Shown here: positions 23,489 through 34,935 of the stretch, in pieces
How the letters are laid out: every line of letters starts with the position of its first letter
Numbering within the stretch: position 1 is the first letter of the stretch
NCBI RefSeq assembly: GCF_040954645.1
Contig: NC_092809.1
Span: 135,645,914 to 135,709,913, forward strand
Origin: Diabrotica undecimpunctata
Lineage: Eukaryota > Arthropoda > Insecta > Coleoptera > Chrysomelidae
DNA length: 64,000 nucleotides
Direction: 5' to 3'
Program-made: the position numbers and the translations under genes
Notes under the pieces: generated by a model
Database searches by the model: none
The model's input: the letters and a program-made list of their open reading frames with translations, nothing else
What the model was told of the DNA's origin: nothing

Positions 23489-24850
23489 GAAATGGACTCA
23501 CAAATGCAACCGATTCATCATTTGAACCTTTTGTTATCCTTTGCAGTTCGCTTCCTCTTATGCTTTGGTTAGCAACTGACATAAATAATCTAATAGGTCA
23601 ATCTATCGGATTGTCTCTTAGATTAGATATAGTTAATATGTTTTGTAAAATCTATAAAGATAGTGGAGGTGTCATCTATTACAATGGTGTTAGGTGGTTC
23701 TGAGGCTATTAAAAAATTGTGTCAGTTCTGTCCATTCTACTCCTATTTTGCTAGATATCTAGTATTCTAATTATTCTTTAGGCAGATATTAAAAAATCCG
23801 TAAAAATAAACTGGTAACAGGAACAACCAATTATATTTCTGTCAACACATTCCCGTGCCCGTAACTTTTAGCAAAACATATGATAAACACAAAACTTTTT
23901 GAGGTATAATAATTATTGCGTGTGTAATTAAAATTTCCTCCGTGGATATAATTTAACAAAAAGGTGTAAAACTGTATAAAATAAAACCGCATCTATCGAC
24001 CTGTTGATGTCGAGTGGCACATACTCCTAATTTAATATCCGCTTTCATTATTCGTGCTGTCCACATTCACTATTTATGACTTTCCCTCAAATGCGGAAAA
24101 CCGACTAGATTACAGCGCCTCGTGTAGAAAACAAAAGAGCAAAACTAATAAATAAACTGACGTATCAGATATATTTTAGTGTAGATAATGACAGTCGCCA
24201 TTTGTTTTTAACGGTTTTGCTACTATGTTTTTGTTTTCGATTAATAATATTAATAAATCACGTTTACAGTTTTCATAGACGGGTGATATCGTCAGGCATC
24301 GTTTATTTATGAGATTTAGTAGGTAAACAATATTGTTGAATTTAAAAAAGATAATTAGGTTACGTAAATTTTATGTTCTATGAACAAACTTGGCCAAATA
24401 TGCAGTTTGCAAATTGTGCATTTTTAGTATGCAGTGCGTTTATAACACTCCCTCTTAATACATTGTATTTAAAAATAAAAATTAATGGGACAATCCCAGT
24501 AGTTGGCTGTATACGATGGTTTAAAAACTTATACAGAAGTAAAAAACTTCAAAATTTGTATATTGGTATAAAAACATTTAATTAAAACTTGTTAAGAGTG
24601 TCGTCCAAAATTTAAAGATACATAACTTATTCGATCTAGCTCAGATCATCCTAAGTGCCTTCTTTTGGTACTTGTAGCTAACACGAAAATTGCAATTAAG
24701 ACATCAATATATGGTTTACATATTTAAATTTAAATTATGATGCGATCCTAGGTCGATGACAATGGTTGTAAATGGTAATACTTAAATAGCAACATGTTTC
24801 CTTGCTCGACTTAAACACGTGGTTTTTTTCAGTTAAAACGACACAGACCA
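23489..24850. other. Nothing recognised beyond a shared motif at its start
   Basis: 23489-23530 repeats the motif found at 2122. The rest is AT-rich without supported features; a 70-codon frame at 24373 is low complexity and probably chance. Confidence 0.45.
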
Positions 24851-24859
24851 ACTCCAAGA

Positions 24860-25192
24860 GACCTGAGTTTAGAGACCAAGATGCGGATAGTGAGGTCCTG
24901 CGGTGCTTCTATACTGACCCGAAGCCTGGACACTGGCGCAAGCCACTGAAACTAAGATCAAAGCATTTGAAATGTTGATCTATAGGAGGATATTAAAGAT
25001 ATTCTATGTGGACTTATTACTAACGTCGAACTCCTACAGCTCATGAGCAAAGGAAATGAAGTGTGTGACTTAATTAATCAACTTGAGCTTGAGTACTTCG
25101 GCCACTTAATGCACAACGAAGAAAAATATCGAGTTCTTCAACTCGTCATGCATAAGTTCTTCCAGAGCGAATAAGGTACTGAAGGAGAAGTA
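24860..25192 (+). pseudogene. Old RTE reverse transcriptase C-terminal remnant
   Basis: Translated fragments DLSLETKMRIVRSCGASILT, EDIKDILCGLITNVELLQLM and LINQLELEYFGHLMHNEEKY, then RVLQLVMHKF, match in order the C-terminal part of the 38279-41299 RTE protein (SLPLKLRLVKCYIFPILLYG, KQRKLEYLGHILRHDKYRLL). Several stops and shifts are present. It ends near a weak GAAGGAGAAGTAGAAGAG purine tail. Confidence 0.8.
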
Positions 25193-25925
25193 GAAGAGCA
25201 ATTCTTTAAAAAATAATAAATGTAAATATTGTTGATACACTCGTCACTAATATTTAAACCAACAAAAAACTCAAATAAATTCAGTTGTCTCAGCAACAGT
25301 TATCAATATTTTAATAAAACTCATTTTCATTAAAAAATCCCCACAATTACAAACAATTATAACAATCATTAATTAAAATACCATTAAATTATTCCGTTAA
25401 TCTAAATAATAAATAACACTGCTATTATAGAGGTAACTCTTCCATCTTTAAACTATAGCTACACTATAATAATCGATTGATTAGTTTACTTTTATCACGG
25501 AATATTGTTCCTACAAAAACTGGAGCACGAAAACAAAGGCTAGCATATGGTTTTGTTCTAATTTACGGATTACTTCAAACAGGATTTTAATATGGCAATA
25601 GCGTTTGGTATTGCGTAACTAAGCTCTAAATTAAAATACCAATTATTGCGTTAAATTCATTTTTCTATGACCTATATTAAAAGTACTTTTTATTTCAGCG
25701 ATTTCTGTGGATAAATGGGCTGTTTATGGCGTACGAATAGAAGAAAATATTTAACTTACTATTAAAAAAAATTATCTTTAAAATGGATAACAAGAATATT
25801 GAGTTGTACTTATCAGACTTGATTATGCTGATAGTTTGAATAAAATCAATACTAGTGTAGTATTACCGAAAAATACTGGTGCTAAACAGAGCACTGATTA
25901 TCGTTAGTCTACTACATCTGCTTAA
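25193..25925. other. Nothing recognised
   Basis: AT-rich, no supported feature. Confidence 0.5.
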
Positions 25926-26056
25926 ACTGGCGTATACATTATCATTATCAGCTGTTCTTAGTATATTCTTCCATCGTTCCCTGTCGTGTGTCTGTCTTCT
26001 CCATCCCCTTACACCAATCTCCCTTAAATCGTCCTGCATATCGTCCAGATTTTCGA
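25926..26056 (-). pseudogene. LINE ORF 3' tip
   Basis: The minus strand reads DMQDDLREIGVRGWRRQTHD, then RERWKNILRTADNDNVYAS, a common ending of endonuclease/RT proteins (DLxxIGVxGWRxxAxDRxxW). Only about 40 codons remain. Confidence 0.7.
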
Positions 26057-26128
26057 AGTGGAAATTGCAACGTCAATGAACTTATTTTAACCTTTTCAAT
26101 ATCAAATGAAATTATAATTTGTCGACCT

Positions 26129-28560
26129 TTAAGTTCCACCGGTACACGTAAGTACCACTTCATTTATTTTACATTAAAACTACTCTAGTGAATAGCTTTA
26201 AACGATTATTTCCCAGCGGTTTGCTGTGTCAGCGGTACATCTAAGTCTAGCCTTGAACAACGCGATTTCATTAGTTCAAGTTACTTTTATGCGATTTGCA
26301 GTGCGAATTCTTCATCTGTTTGTATCATTGTTATGGTAGTCAGCGCTGTCCATAAGTGCTTCCTTTAAAGTGTATTTTTTATTGTTGAAATAACGTCCAC
26401 AGTGTTTTGCTTATAAAAAATTGCTGGGTAAGTTTTTTGTTTAACCAATTAATGTTTTTAGATGATTTTGAATGTTTAGTCACTAACATAACATTTGCTT
26501 CATTGGTACTTTTTCATTTCAGACATTGTCCACAATGGCGAAAAAAAAGGGTTTACCTGATGCCGAATTGTTAAAACTCATAGAAAATGATGATTTTGAT
26601 GAGTTTTTGCCTTCATTAGATAATGCAGAAGATACTGATGTTGAATTAGATGTCGATGATGAGCTAGATATTTTTACTGCTGGAATATATTTACCAATAA
26701 ATCGAGAAGAATAGGCAAATAATGAAGACCCTAAATTAGTTCCTGATGACCAATCTAACGAACGACAAATTCAAGAACCTAATAAACATCAAGATCAAGA
26801 GCCTGATAACTATATGGAACCTGAATGTTCTGAACCAGAAAGAAAATGGAGTAAATCGGAAAAACCACAGAAATTTCTCAATATACAGAACCTGCCTGTA
26901 TTTGGAAATAAGTTCATTTTAGAGAATATGAGACCGCTTAAGATATATTTTTAAGCTTTTAGGTAAAAGCATTAGAAGATATAACTTATCAGAGTAACCT
27001 TTATACCAAACAAAAGGAAAAACAACTGAATATATCCAAGGAAGAACTCTTAGCATTTATCGGGATAAACTTTTTAATGGGCTACCATATAGTTCCTGGA
27101 GTCCAAAATTATTAGTCAAGTTAAGAAGATCTATCTGTTTCATTTGTTGCAGAAACTATACCAAGTAGTATGTTTCAGACCATTTTAAAATTTTTGCATG
27201 TAACCGACAACTCGCTAATATCAAAAAATAATACCGATCGCTAATATAAAATTAAATCTTTGCTGGATTGTCTAAATTTCCAATTTGGTAATTACTGTAG
27301 TGGACAGAAAATGTGTGTCGACGAGTCATTTGTAAAATTTAAAGGCCGATCATCTATTAAAGAATATAATCCGATGAAATCGATAAAAAGAGGGTATAAG
27401 CTCTGGTGTTACTCTGACGTGAATAGCTTTGTAAAAAACTTTCAAGTATATCAAGGCAAAAATGAAAAAATTCAAGAGAAATACTTCAAATATAATTTAG
27501 GTAAACGAGTTGTTTTATCATTATATTATATATTATCATATTTAAAAATAAATTTTTTTTATAACTTTTACACCACTATTAAACTACTGCAGAAACTGCA
27601 AGATGAAACTACTTTAGCCTGTGGTACGATCCCAGCTAATGGAAAGGATCTTCCTAAAAACCTGTTAGAAGATAAAAAACTTGCTAGAGGTGACTTTGAC
27701 TACCGTATTGCTAATACAGAGATTTCCTTTTTTAAGCGAAAAGATAATCGCATAGTCACCACTGCCTTCACCTTTCACGGGAGTGAATCAACCACATTGA
27801 AACGAAAACAACGTGATGGCAAAAATATGAACATCCCAGCCCCCAAACAATAAAAGATTAAAACTGTGGGTGGTGTAGACCATCACGACCAACTAAGGCA
27901 ATGTTAGGGTCTGGACAGAAAATCTAATAAATGGTGGCGTCGCCTTTTTTGGGCATGCCTAGAAATCAACTTTGTAAATACTTTCGTTATAGCTAAAAAA
28001 GTATTAGAGCCACCTTCAAAAAATGTGTTGGATTTTCGTAGAGACCTTACCAGTAGCCTCTGTTTTGCTTCCCCCCAGAGAACAAACAAGACTCCAAGAG
28101 GAAAAAACGACGGCACAATTTTAGCGTTTCTTCGAAAATAAGAGTGTCCAATAGAGAAAATTACTATCCAAAATTTGTTGATCGAATGGGAAAATGTAAA
28201 GTTTGTAGTAATAACAAATACAATTACTCTTTATGTAAAGTTTTTCTATGTATTAATCAAAATAAGAACTGTTTCATAGAATATCATGAGATTAATAATT
28301 GAAATATATAGTTAATATTTTTTTTCCACTCTGAATTTATCCCAGCGGTACTTTTCAGTACCATATTGTTTTATAAACAACAAAACATCAATTATGAAAA
28401 TTAAATTATTTAAAATTCATTAAAAAATGTTTATAGGATCTTCTATTCATTAAAAAAGTATTATCTCTGTATGTATAAAAAAAGTATGGTATCAATATCT
28501 GCGATATAAGGATGGTTCCAGTTACTGATACTTCTAAGTACCTCTGGGACTGAAATGGTA
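26129..28560 (+). mobile_element. piggyBac-like transposon, decayed
   Basis: A broken piggyBac transposase is framed by related short motifs: CCACCGGTACACGTAAGTACC just after a TTAA at 26129-26132, CCCAGCGG at 26211, CCCAGCGGTACTTTTCAGTACC at 28338, and GTACCTCTGGGA (inverse) at 28539. These look like terminal or subterminal repeats, but I cannot pair exact ends with a TTAA on the right, so the limits are approximate. Confidence 0.65.
26535..28302 (+). pseudogene. piggyBac-type transposase, broken, one catalytic Asp lost
   Basis: The frame begins MAKKKGLPDAELLKLIENDD with an acidic N-terminus and a stop at 26712. Later come ISKEELLAFIGINFLMGYHI, SVSFVAETIPSSMFQTILKF, MCVDESFVKFKGRSSIKEYN (first catalytic Asp), YKLWCYSDVNSFVKNFQVY, FFYNFYTTIKLLQKLQDETT, then GVDHHDQLRQC (third catalytic Asp) and NKWWRRLFWACLEINFVNTF. 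In piggyBac proteins the second Asp normally lies in a DN-[FY]-[FY]-T-S motif; here the position reads FFYNFYT, with Tyr instead of Asp. A C-terminal Cys-rich tail (KCKVCSNNKYNYSLCKVF) closes it. At least five stops or shifts are present. Inactive. Confidence 0.88.
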
Positions 28561-28619
28561 AAACTTCAGTTGTGACTCATTCCCATTAAAATAGTAATTG
28601 CTTTAAGATGCCACAAGAA

Positions 28620-29690
28620 AATAGCTTTAGAACAGATATCTGAGTTTTGGTCGCCTCCCTTCTTATTCTTCCGACCGGCTATTTATCGTAGTTATTTTAG
28701 CAAGATCACCTTCATTCATCCGCATAACGTAGCTCACCTATCTAAGATGATTTATTTTGATGGTTTTCACGATATCTGCATCATCAAAAAGTAGAGTTCG
28801 AAATTATATCACATTTTCCATAAACCTTGTTCATTAACTCCACCACATATGGTCCTTAATACTTTTATTTCAATGATTCGTAGTAATTCTTCTCGAGACG
28901 TCATTACCCATGTTTCCGATTCGTAAGTGAGCACTGGGCATATCATTGTTTTATACAGTTTGCACTTTGTTGCTCTTGACACAGTTCTCGCTCTTAACGG
29001 CCTAGGCCAAAATAACAGCGATTATCCATATTCTCATTTTTATTTCTTTGGATGTGTTGAATTGTATTCCACCGGTGACCATAAGTAGCAGAATTCTTCT
29101 ACCGTTTGTATAGTTTTATGTTACACCTCCAAGTTATTTTGTCGCATTCTTGATATAGCTGGTATATATTTCAGCAAGTGCCAATATTTGTAGACTACGG
29201 GTATATATCGTTAAGTGTATTATCTAATCTCCCATAACTTTTTTTAACAGTAGGTTGAATAGCGTGGTTGATAGCGCATCTTCCTGGCGCAGTCTTCTGT
29301 TAGTTATAAATGCTTCTGAAAAATCCCCTTGTACCCGCACTTTACATTCGGCTTTTCTCATTGTCACAATTCTTTTGGTAGTCCAAATTCGATCATAGCC
29401 GATAATAATTGGGGTCTGTCAATAGTATCAGATATGTGATCAATGGTAGATCTGTTTTTCAAAAATTCTCCTTAGTAGGATCCTATTATATTGCCAGTAT
29501 ACTTCATTTACTACTTATATTGTCAGTGCAAGTCTTTCATTTAATATCAGGGACAAACTTTTGTATGCCGTATTAAGAAGTAAAATTCCTCTTAAGTTGG
29601 AACAGTGAAGCAAGTTTCTTTTTGTGCATAAGGCATATAATTCTAGTATTCCAATCTTTTGGTAAAGACCATGTATTACCTCTTTATCGT
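28620..29690 (-). pseudogene. LINE reverse transcriptase, heavily decayed
   Basis: Reading the minus strand from 29690 down: LPKDWNTRIICLMHKK (RT fingers), NLRGILLLNTAYKSLSLILN, VRVQGDFSEAFITNRRLRQE, DALSTTLFNLLLKKVMGD, SLQILALAEIYTS (in place of the YADD box), RRILLLMVTGGIQFNTSKE, then KLYKTMICPVLTYESETWVM and LRIIEIKVLRTICGGVNEQG. The order matches a complete RT domain and thumb of an endonuclease/RT LINE, in several frames with many stops. It is the oldest-looking LINE in this stretch. Confidence 0.8.
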
Positions 29691-29796
29691 CTTCGTGGGC
29701 ATTCTAAGGGCCTTCTTCCTGTCGGGGCTTCCTACCAGATTAAGTCAAGGCGGTTATTAGGGCCTATTGACATGGCCAGCCCAGCCCGCCCATCTT

Positions 29797-30751
29797 CTTC
29801 TTCTTCTTCTTCTTCGTCTAGCCATTCACGTCCACATCTGAACATAAGCCTCTTCAAGTCTTCCTTTCCATTGTTTTTTATTGTACGCTACTTGTAGCCA
29901 ATTTTTTCCGGCAGTCCTTTTCAGATCATCTGTCCATCTCATAGGAGGTCTGCCTCTGGGTCTTTTGTGTTGGTATGGTCTCCAGGTTAAAATTGATCTG
30001 TGCCATTTGTTTAGATCGCTCCTAGCTACATGTCCAGCGTATTCCCATTTCAACTTTAATGATTTTTGCACCACATCGGTGACTTTGGTTTTCTGTCTTA
30101 TCCATGTGTTTGTTTTCTTGTCCTTAAGTGATATACCTAGCATTGCTCTTTCCATCGCGTGTTGAGTGACTCTAAGTATATTCATATTCTTTTTTGTGAT
30201 TGTCCATGTTTGTGCCGCATAAGTTAATATCGGAATAATGCATGCATCAAAAACTTTAGATCTAAGATGTAATTGAATTTGTTGATTTCTGAGTATATAG
30301 TTCAGTTTACCGAATGCTGCCCAAGCTAACTTTATTCGTCTTTTTATTTCTTCAGTTTGAATTTCCCTATTTAGTATTATTTTTTGTCCTAAGTATATAT
30401 ATTCTTCAACTTTTTCTATAACTTTATCGTTTATTATTGTCACGGTGTCTTCGGAGTGCATGACTTTTGTTTTGTTTAAATTTATTTTCAGTCCTATTTT
30501 AGAAGATTCGGTATGTAGTTCTAAAAGCATGGTTTGCATTTCTTGTAGGTCAGTAGCATCCGGATTATGTCATCTGCAAATCGTAGATTACTGAGGTAGC
30601 GGCCATTGATGTTTCTTTCCTTATATTTCCAATTTAGGTTTTTAAAAACATCCTCCAAAACTAAGGTGAACAGTTTGGGTGATAAAGTATCTCCCTGTTT
30701 GACTCCCCTGTTTAATGGTACAGGGTTCGTGTGTTCATTTTCATTTCATTT
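29797..30751 (-). mobile_element. 5'-truncated RTE LINE insertion with 15-bp target duplication
   Basis: CAGCCCGCCCATCTT occurs at 29782-29796 and again at 30752-30766, exactly flanking 955 bp of RTE sequence with a (TCT)n run (an AGA tail on the minus strand) at its 3' end. The target is the codons for RLRWAG of the older LINE. 5' truncation plus a variable-length target duplication is standard for target-primed reverse transcription. Confidence 0.92.
29826..30745 (-). pseudogene. RTE reverse transcriptase, palm to C-terminus
   Basis: The protein starts in GVKQGDTLSPKLFTLVLEDV and reaches NLRFADDII (the FADD catalytic box), then a frameshift near 30555 leads into a 237-codon frame. That frame holds GLKINLNKTKVMHSEDTVTI, EEYIYLGQKI, RSKVFDACIIPILTYAAQTW, LKWEYAGHVARSDLNKW, RPRGRPPMRWTDDLKRTAGK and the ending RLEEAYVQMWT. 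The endonuclease is absent. It is a different subfamily from the 38 kb element (its C-terminus is the EAYVQxW type). Confidence 0.92.
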
Positions 30752-31178
30752 CAGCCCGCCCATCTTAGGCGTTGGGATTTAATTTCTTAGACAACTCTAC
30801 CGTTATATGTCTGTTTGAGCTTGGCATTTATTCTTATTCGGTGTTGGTTAGTATTGGCCCCCTTTCAGACGAGGATACTGTATCCGAGATACGCGTATCA
30901 GAGACGCAGATATTACATAGACTCAAATGGAGCTTTTCACACGAGACGCGCGTGGGATACAGTATGCGAGATACCGAATTCAGTATCTCGAACCTTCCTG
31001 TGCGACGACTGAATGCGTATGCCAGATACAGAAGAACCATTACGTTAAATGAACGCTTTCAGACACGAATACTTTTGCACCACATTCCATAGACGTGAAT
31101 GTCTTTGTGTGTCTTTGTTGTCTTTGTGTCATTGTGAATGAGCAACGAAAGAAAGAAGGTGTTTTCTGAATATAGTTA

Positions 31179-31346
31179 AATGCTGGAGCGTGCTGTATTT
31201 GATAATGACAAATTTATTTGTTTGGTACAATCAAATCCCTGTCTATGGGATACAGCATCGCCAGATTACTGCAATAGAAATAAAAAGCAGCAGTGCTGGG
31301 TCGAAAATTCTAAGCGAAAATTTTGAGGCCATGACTGCAGTACAGC
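31179..31346 (+). pseudogene. MADF-domain fragment of the Harbinger partner gene
   Basis: The frame MLERAVFDNDKFICLVQSNP continues CLWDTASPDYCNRNKKQQCW and VENSKRKF to a stop. The pattern F-I-x-L-V-x-x-x-P-x-L-W-D, D-Y-x-N-R-x-K, W is the MADF DNA-binding fold. It is the first half of the domain; the rest is missing or beyond an intron. Confidence 0.75.
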
Positions 31347-31659
31347 AAAATAAATATGGTAAGAAATAAACATGTTTTTAATATAAATATATAGGTATTT
31401 TGTTTCATACGTATACAGTTTAGTTTTAAAAGTTTGCTAATTGGAATTTTGATTATTTAACGAATATCAAACTACATTATTGTGAAAAGAATACGGTCAT
31501 TTTTTATTTAGGGCGAGGTAGACAATTTACAAATTGGAGGTAAGTACACAGATTTATTTTAAATTTAAGTCATAGACTTTAACTTTAACTTAAAATCATA
31601 CAAAGCCTTTCTTTTGATGAAATACTTTTACGCATAGTTGTGTCTTTTTTACTCAATTA

Positions 31660-31890
31660 AATTTTCAAAATTTTATGAAGTTCTTCAAACGACTTCAGAG
31701 ACATTCGAAAATAGTTAAAAAACTTTGATGGATCTTGCAATAAATCTTGATACAGCAAATTATACGTTCCCTTGGTTTGTCTTAAATCTACAATAGGATG
31801 AATCCACAAATTACATCGTCTTTTGAGTTTCTTTTTCTTTTTATTTAATATTTACCACAGCATAACACTCTTCTACATCCATAATCCAAA
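31660..31890 (-). pseudogene. Harbinger transposase N-terminal fragment
   Basis: The minus strand begins with a start codon near 31882 (MDVEECYAVVNIK, stop), and a second frame then reads KKKLKRRCNLWIHPIVDLRQ, TKGTYNLLYQDLLQDPSKFF and NYFRMSLKSFEELHKIL. The R-R-x-W-x-H-P, D-P-x-K-F-F-x-Y-x-R-M-S-x-x-S-F order is characteristic of the N-terminus of PIF/Harbinger transposases. The DDE nuclease part is absent. Confidence 0.75.
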
Positions 31891-32110
31891 AATATAACCG
31901 CACTGCACTGCTACTATTTTCATATTGACGAGCATGCCCGTGAATCCGATACAGCAGGCATCGAAAATTCTGTATCTCGCATACAGTATCTCGCATACAG
32001 TATCCTCGTCTGAAATCCTCTTAGGGTCGTGATAGGGTCCGAAATTCTTCTGAGGATTTTTCTCTCAAAACTATCTGAGTTTTTACTAATAATAAGAATA
32101 ATATACCTCA

Positions 32111-32789
32111 TGGTCCTAAAAAATTGTTTATAAAAATAAAAAATAATGACAAAATATACTAATATCTTTTAATATCATTTGGTAACTGTAAAATACTTTA
32201 TGGTGTTGGTTAACGAATTTCTGCCAACTTTATTCAGCTTAGAAAATTATGTATATAAAATTAATGTATATAAAACCATAAACACATTTAATTTTATAAT
32301 CAACGTTAATTCTTTCATTTGACTGAGTTGTTATTATATTTATTAACTTTAGGCAAATGAAATGTTTTATTTGTACATAGAACTTTTTGTTCAAATTATT
32401 TAGCAACTAAAACTTACTCGTCTATATGGGCTTAGTAGATTATCTGCTTACCTAGAACAAAAATACAAATTATGGCTGTATGCAAATATCTAGGATATAG
32501 AAACTGAACAAGTACATTAAATATAATATTGATTAATAAACTAAATGAAGGGTCTCTGGAGAAAACCATGAATGTCAACATATTTTATGGAAAAGATGAA
32601 TTTTACAGTTAAATACCATGTAAAAACTAAAATATGTTCCTGATATTATATTCCAAAACATTTATCATTAACATTTACTACTAAAAACTAGTACTTAGAA
32701 CTAAACTGATGAAACAAACAGTTTTTGTTAAAAATAGGAAAATATCAGTCAGTGTCAATCTTTTATGGAAGAAAATCATGAAAGTCCAG
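32111..32789. other. Nothing recognised
   Basis: AT-rich, no supported feature. Confidence 0.5.
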
Positions 32790-33542
32790 GTGCGTTTCTT
32801 TTCTGAGTCAAAGTAAGGAAGTCCACAAAAAAAAAGAAAAAAAAAATGTGTTTTCTGATTAAATAACGTAAATTCATATTGCTTTATTCATACTTTTTAT
32901 TAAACCGTTTAACGTAAATTTACCTTATATAGCAAATATAGAAGGGGCCCGTCAGGCCTTCTATATACCGCTCCGCGGACTAGGCCCTTAAGACAGATCG
33001 AATGAAAGATCTACTCGCGAAATCCGAGCACTGAGGTCATGTGCGGCATACATGGGCTTGGTGGCCGGACCCCTCTCGGGTGCTCAGCCGGCGAGGAGAA
33101 CAAAATTTATTTTGCCAAATCGGCGGCTGAGTGACCGAGCACACACTCTTTTCCGGACATAGAGTCATCAGCTCATAGCTAGAGTAAAATCAATAGAGTC
33201 AGTAAAGTAAATAGGGAGAAAAGCCTAGATGTGGCTACCCCTACAGTTAGGTGGCATAACCACATTCACTAAAAACCGAGGATGTCCTATTACCCAGGGC
33301 ATCTTAAGTAAATTTCAGATCATAAGCCTCCTCACGTAAGTCACACGATGAGGAGGGGTGGTGGAAAAGCCTGGGGGTCAAATAGGTACCACTTCGACTA
33401 GCGAAGTGTGACCGGTTTGATCTTCGGACATGTGGATCCCATTCTTACATTGGTATACACATGTTCCTAGGGGCAGGGTTGATCACTGCGTGTGTGTATG
33501 TGTGTGTTCTGAGTCAAACGTTTGGCTCAGAAAAGAAATGCA
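32790..33542. mobile_element. Unclassified GC-rich element with inverted ends
   Basis: A 753-bp block much richer in G and C than its surroundings (clearest in 32940-33500). Its limits are marked by GTGCGTTTCTTTTCTGAGTC at the left and, inverted, GACTCAGAAAAG-like sequence at the right (GGCTCAGAAAAGAAATGCAC), 22 bp with two mismatches. The right end adds a local hairpin (TCTGAGTCAAA, CG, TTTGGCTCAGA). No frame encodes a recognisable protein. I found no convincing target duplication. It could be a non-autonomous DNA transposon, or LINE or LTR non-coding sequence that happens to have paired ends. Confidence 0.5.
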
Positions 33543-34353
33543 CTTTTCAGGTAGCTCCAATTTAAAGTTACATGCTAAATAAAACGGAGCTCAGACAGTC
33601 GGTATTTTATGAGTATCATCACTTCAATGGAATATACCATTTTACCCACTCTCGCCGTATGCTGTCTATAAAATGCATCGTAAAATTTATATATTCATTT
33701 ATAATGTGTTCAATTTTTAGCTATTACTATTAATAAACAATGGAAATATGATTTTAAGAGAAAAACATTGCCATATTGGTTCTTATTGGTCATAGAAGGT
33801 TTCTTATGTGTTTATTTGTATTTGTTCACCATATTTTTATATATTTTTTTTAATTTTTAAATGCTTTTTTTAATACAATTTTGATAAAATGTTGAATTTT
33901 GTTAATATATTTTAAAATCGAAGCCTCAAATAATCGATTGCGATCTGCTAATTTTTTCCAAAACGAATCACTTTTTAAGCGATTTGTTTACAACGAATTG
34001 AATAACTTACAAACTATTTGGTCGATCAAGCTGAGATTTAGCACACTTCAATAACTCATTAATCGTCATAATTTCAGGTAGTAATATTTCATGTCGTTTT
34101 TAAAAACAATGTTTCTAATATATACAAATTACTGCAAAAATAAGGGATTTGTACAATAATCTCGGTCAATTGTTTAAGCATTTTAATTTAAAAACTCGCA
34201 AAATTAAAGACTTCGTTAAGATCTATAACTTTTATTTGAATCACTTTTCTCTTAAATGTATAAGAAACGTTTTATAGCCAAAAAATGATTTTTTCACTTT
34301 GTATGATGAAAAAAAAAAACAAAATAAAATCAGCTATGCGTCTTCAAGGATTT
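33543..34353. other. Nothing recognised
   Basis: AT-rich sequence up to the hAT target site. Confidence 0.5.
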
Positions 34354-34935
34354 GTCATCAGTAGACTTCGGCAAATATGCATATTGCATATTTTGCATAT
34401 TGTGCATATTTTATGCAAATATTTCATATTTTGGCATATTTGTATAACAGTTTGCATAAAGTGCATAAAAGTTCAGATTTTTATACTGTATATGAAAATT
34501 TTTAAACATACCAATTTATTTCAATTCTTGTATAAAATTTTGTAGTCATTTTAATCAAGAAATGATCTAAGTACGTAATCTCTACAGGTATAAAACATTT
34601 ACAATTTTAAAGAAGATCAATTTAAGTAGCCCTCAACATTCTTAGAAAGTCTCGGTCACTGAGGCATTCAGTTATTGGATAATCGCTAAGGGTTCGCTCA
34701 TTTGCATTTTATGATCTAATCCCCAAATCTATCTACAATTTATTGTATCTTAACAGCAGGTAAACGGCTAATAGTTTTGTTCCTAATTTAGGGATTTTCC
34801 AAAATCTCCCAGTTTATTGAATTAGGTACCTAAACATTTCTAATTTGATGCTCAGATTTGTAAATCATTTTTGTTTTGATATTCAAAGCGTAAACACTCG
34901 TTGTGCGTAACAAAAAGGAAGATTGTGATTTTATA

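Larger units (their letters stand above)
30857..32020. mobile_element. PIF/Harbinger element keeping pieces of both genes
   Basis: The left end GGCCCCCTTTCAGACGAGG and the right end CCTCGTCTGAAATCCTC are inverted, and both run into GATACTGTAT-type subterminal repeats (GTATGCGAGATAC, four or more copies). TTG at 30854-30856 and TTA at 32021-32023 look like a mutated 3-bp target duplication of the PIF class. Inside are a MADF exon on the plus strand and a transposase N-terminal exon on the minus strand (next two entries). Most of the transposase, including its catalytic part, is deleted. Confidence 0.78.
29690..32105 (-). pseudogene. LINE C-terminal remnant split by two later insertions
   Basis: Three minus-strand pieces join into one LINE C-terminus: 32021-32105 (SKNSDSFERKILRRISDPIT), 30767-30856 (NQHRIRINAKLKQTYNGRVV then EIKSQRLR) and 29690-29796 (RLDLIW, stop, EAPTGRRPLRMPTKTIK). 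The residues either side of each gap are those expected to be neighbours (compare the copy at 53936-54775: FKRKILRRIFGSYHDINSNQ). The gaps are filled by a PIF/Harbinger element and by an RTE copy, both described next. Confidence 0.8.

Noticed and set aside
24373..24585. 70-codon frame
   Set aside because: Low-complexity and isolated; no motif.
33671..34350. AT-rich stretch considered as part of the neighbouring hAT element
   Set aside because: The exact 8-bp duplication places the hAT left boundary at 34362.
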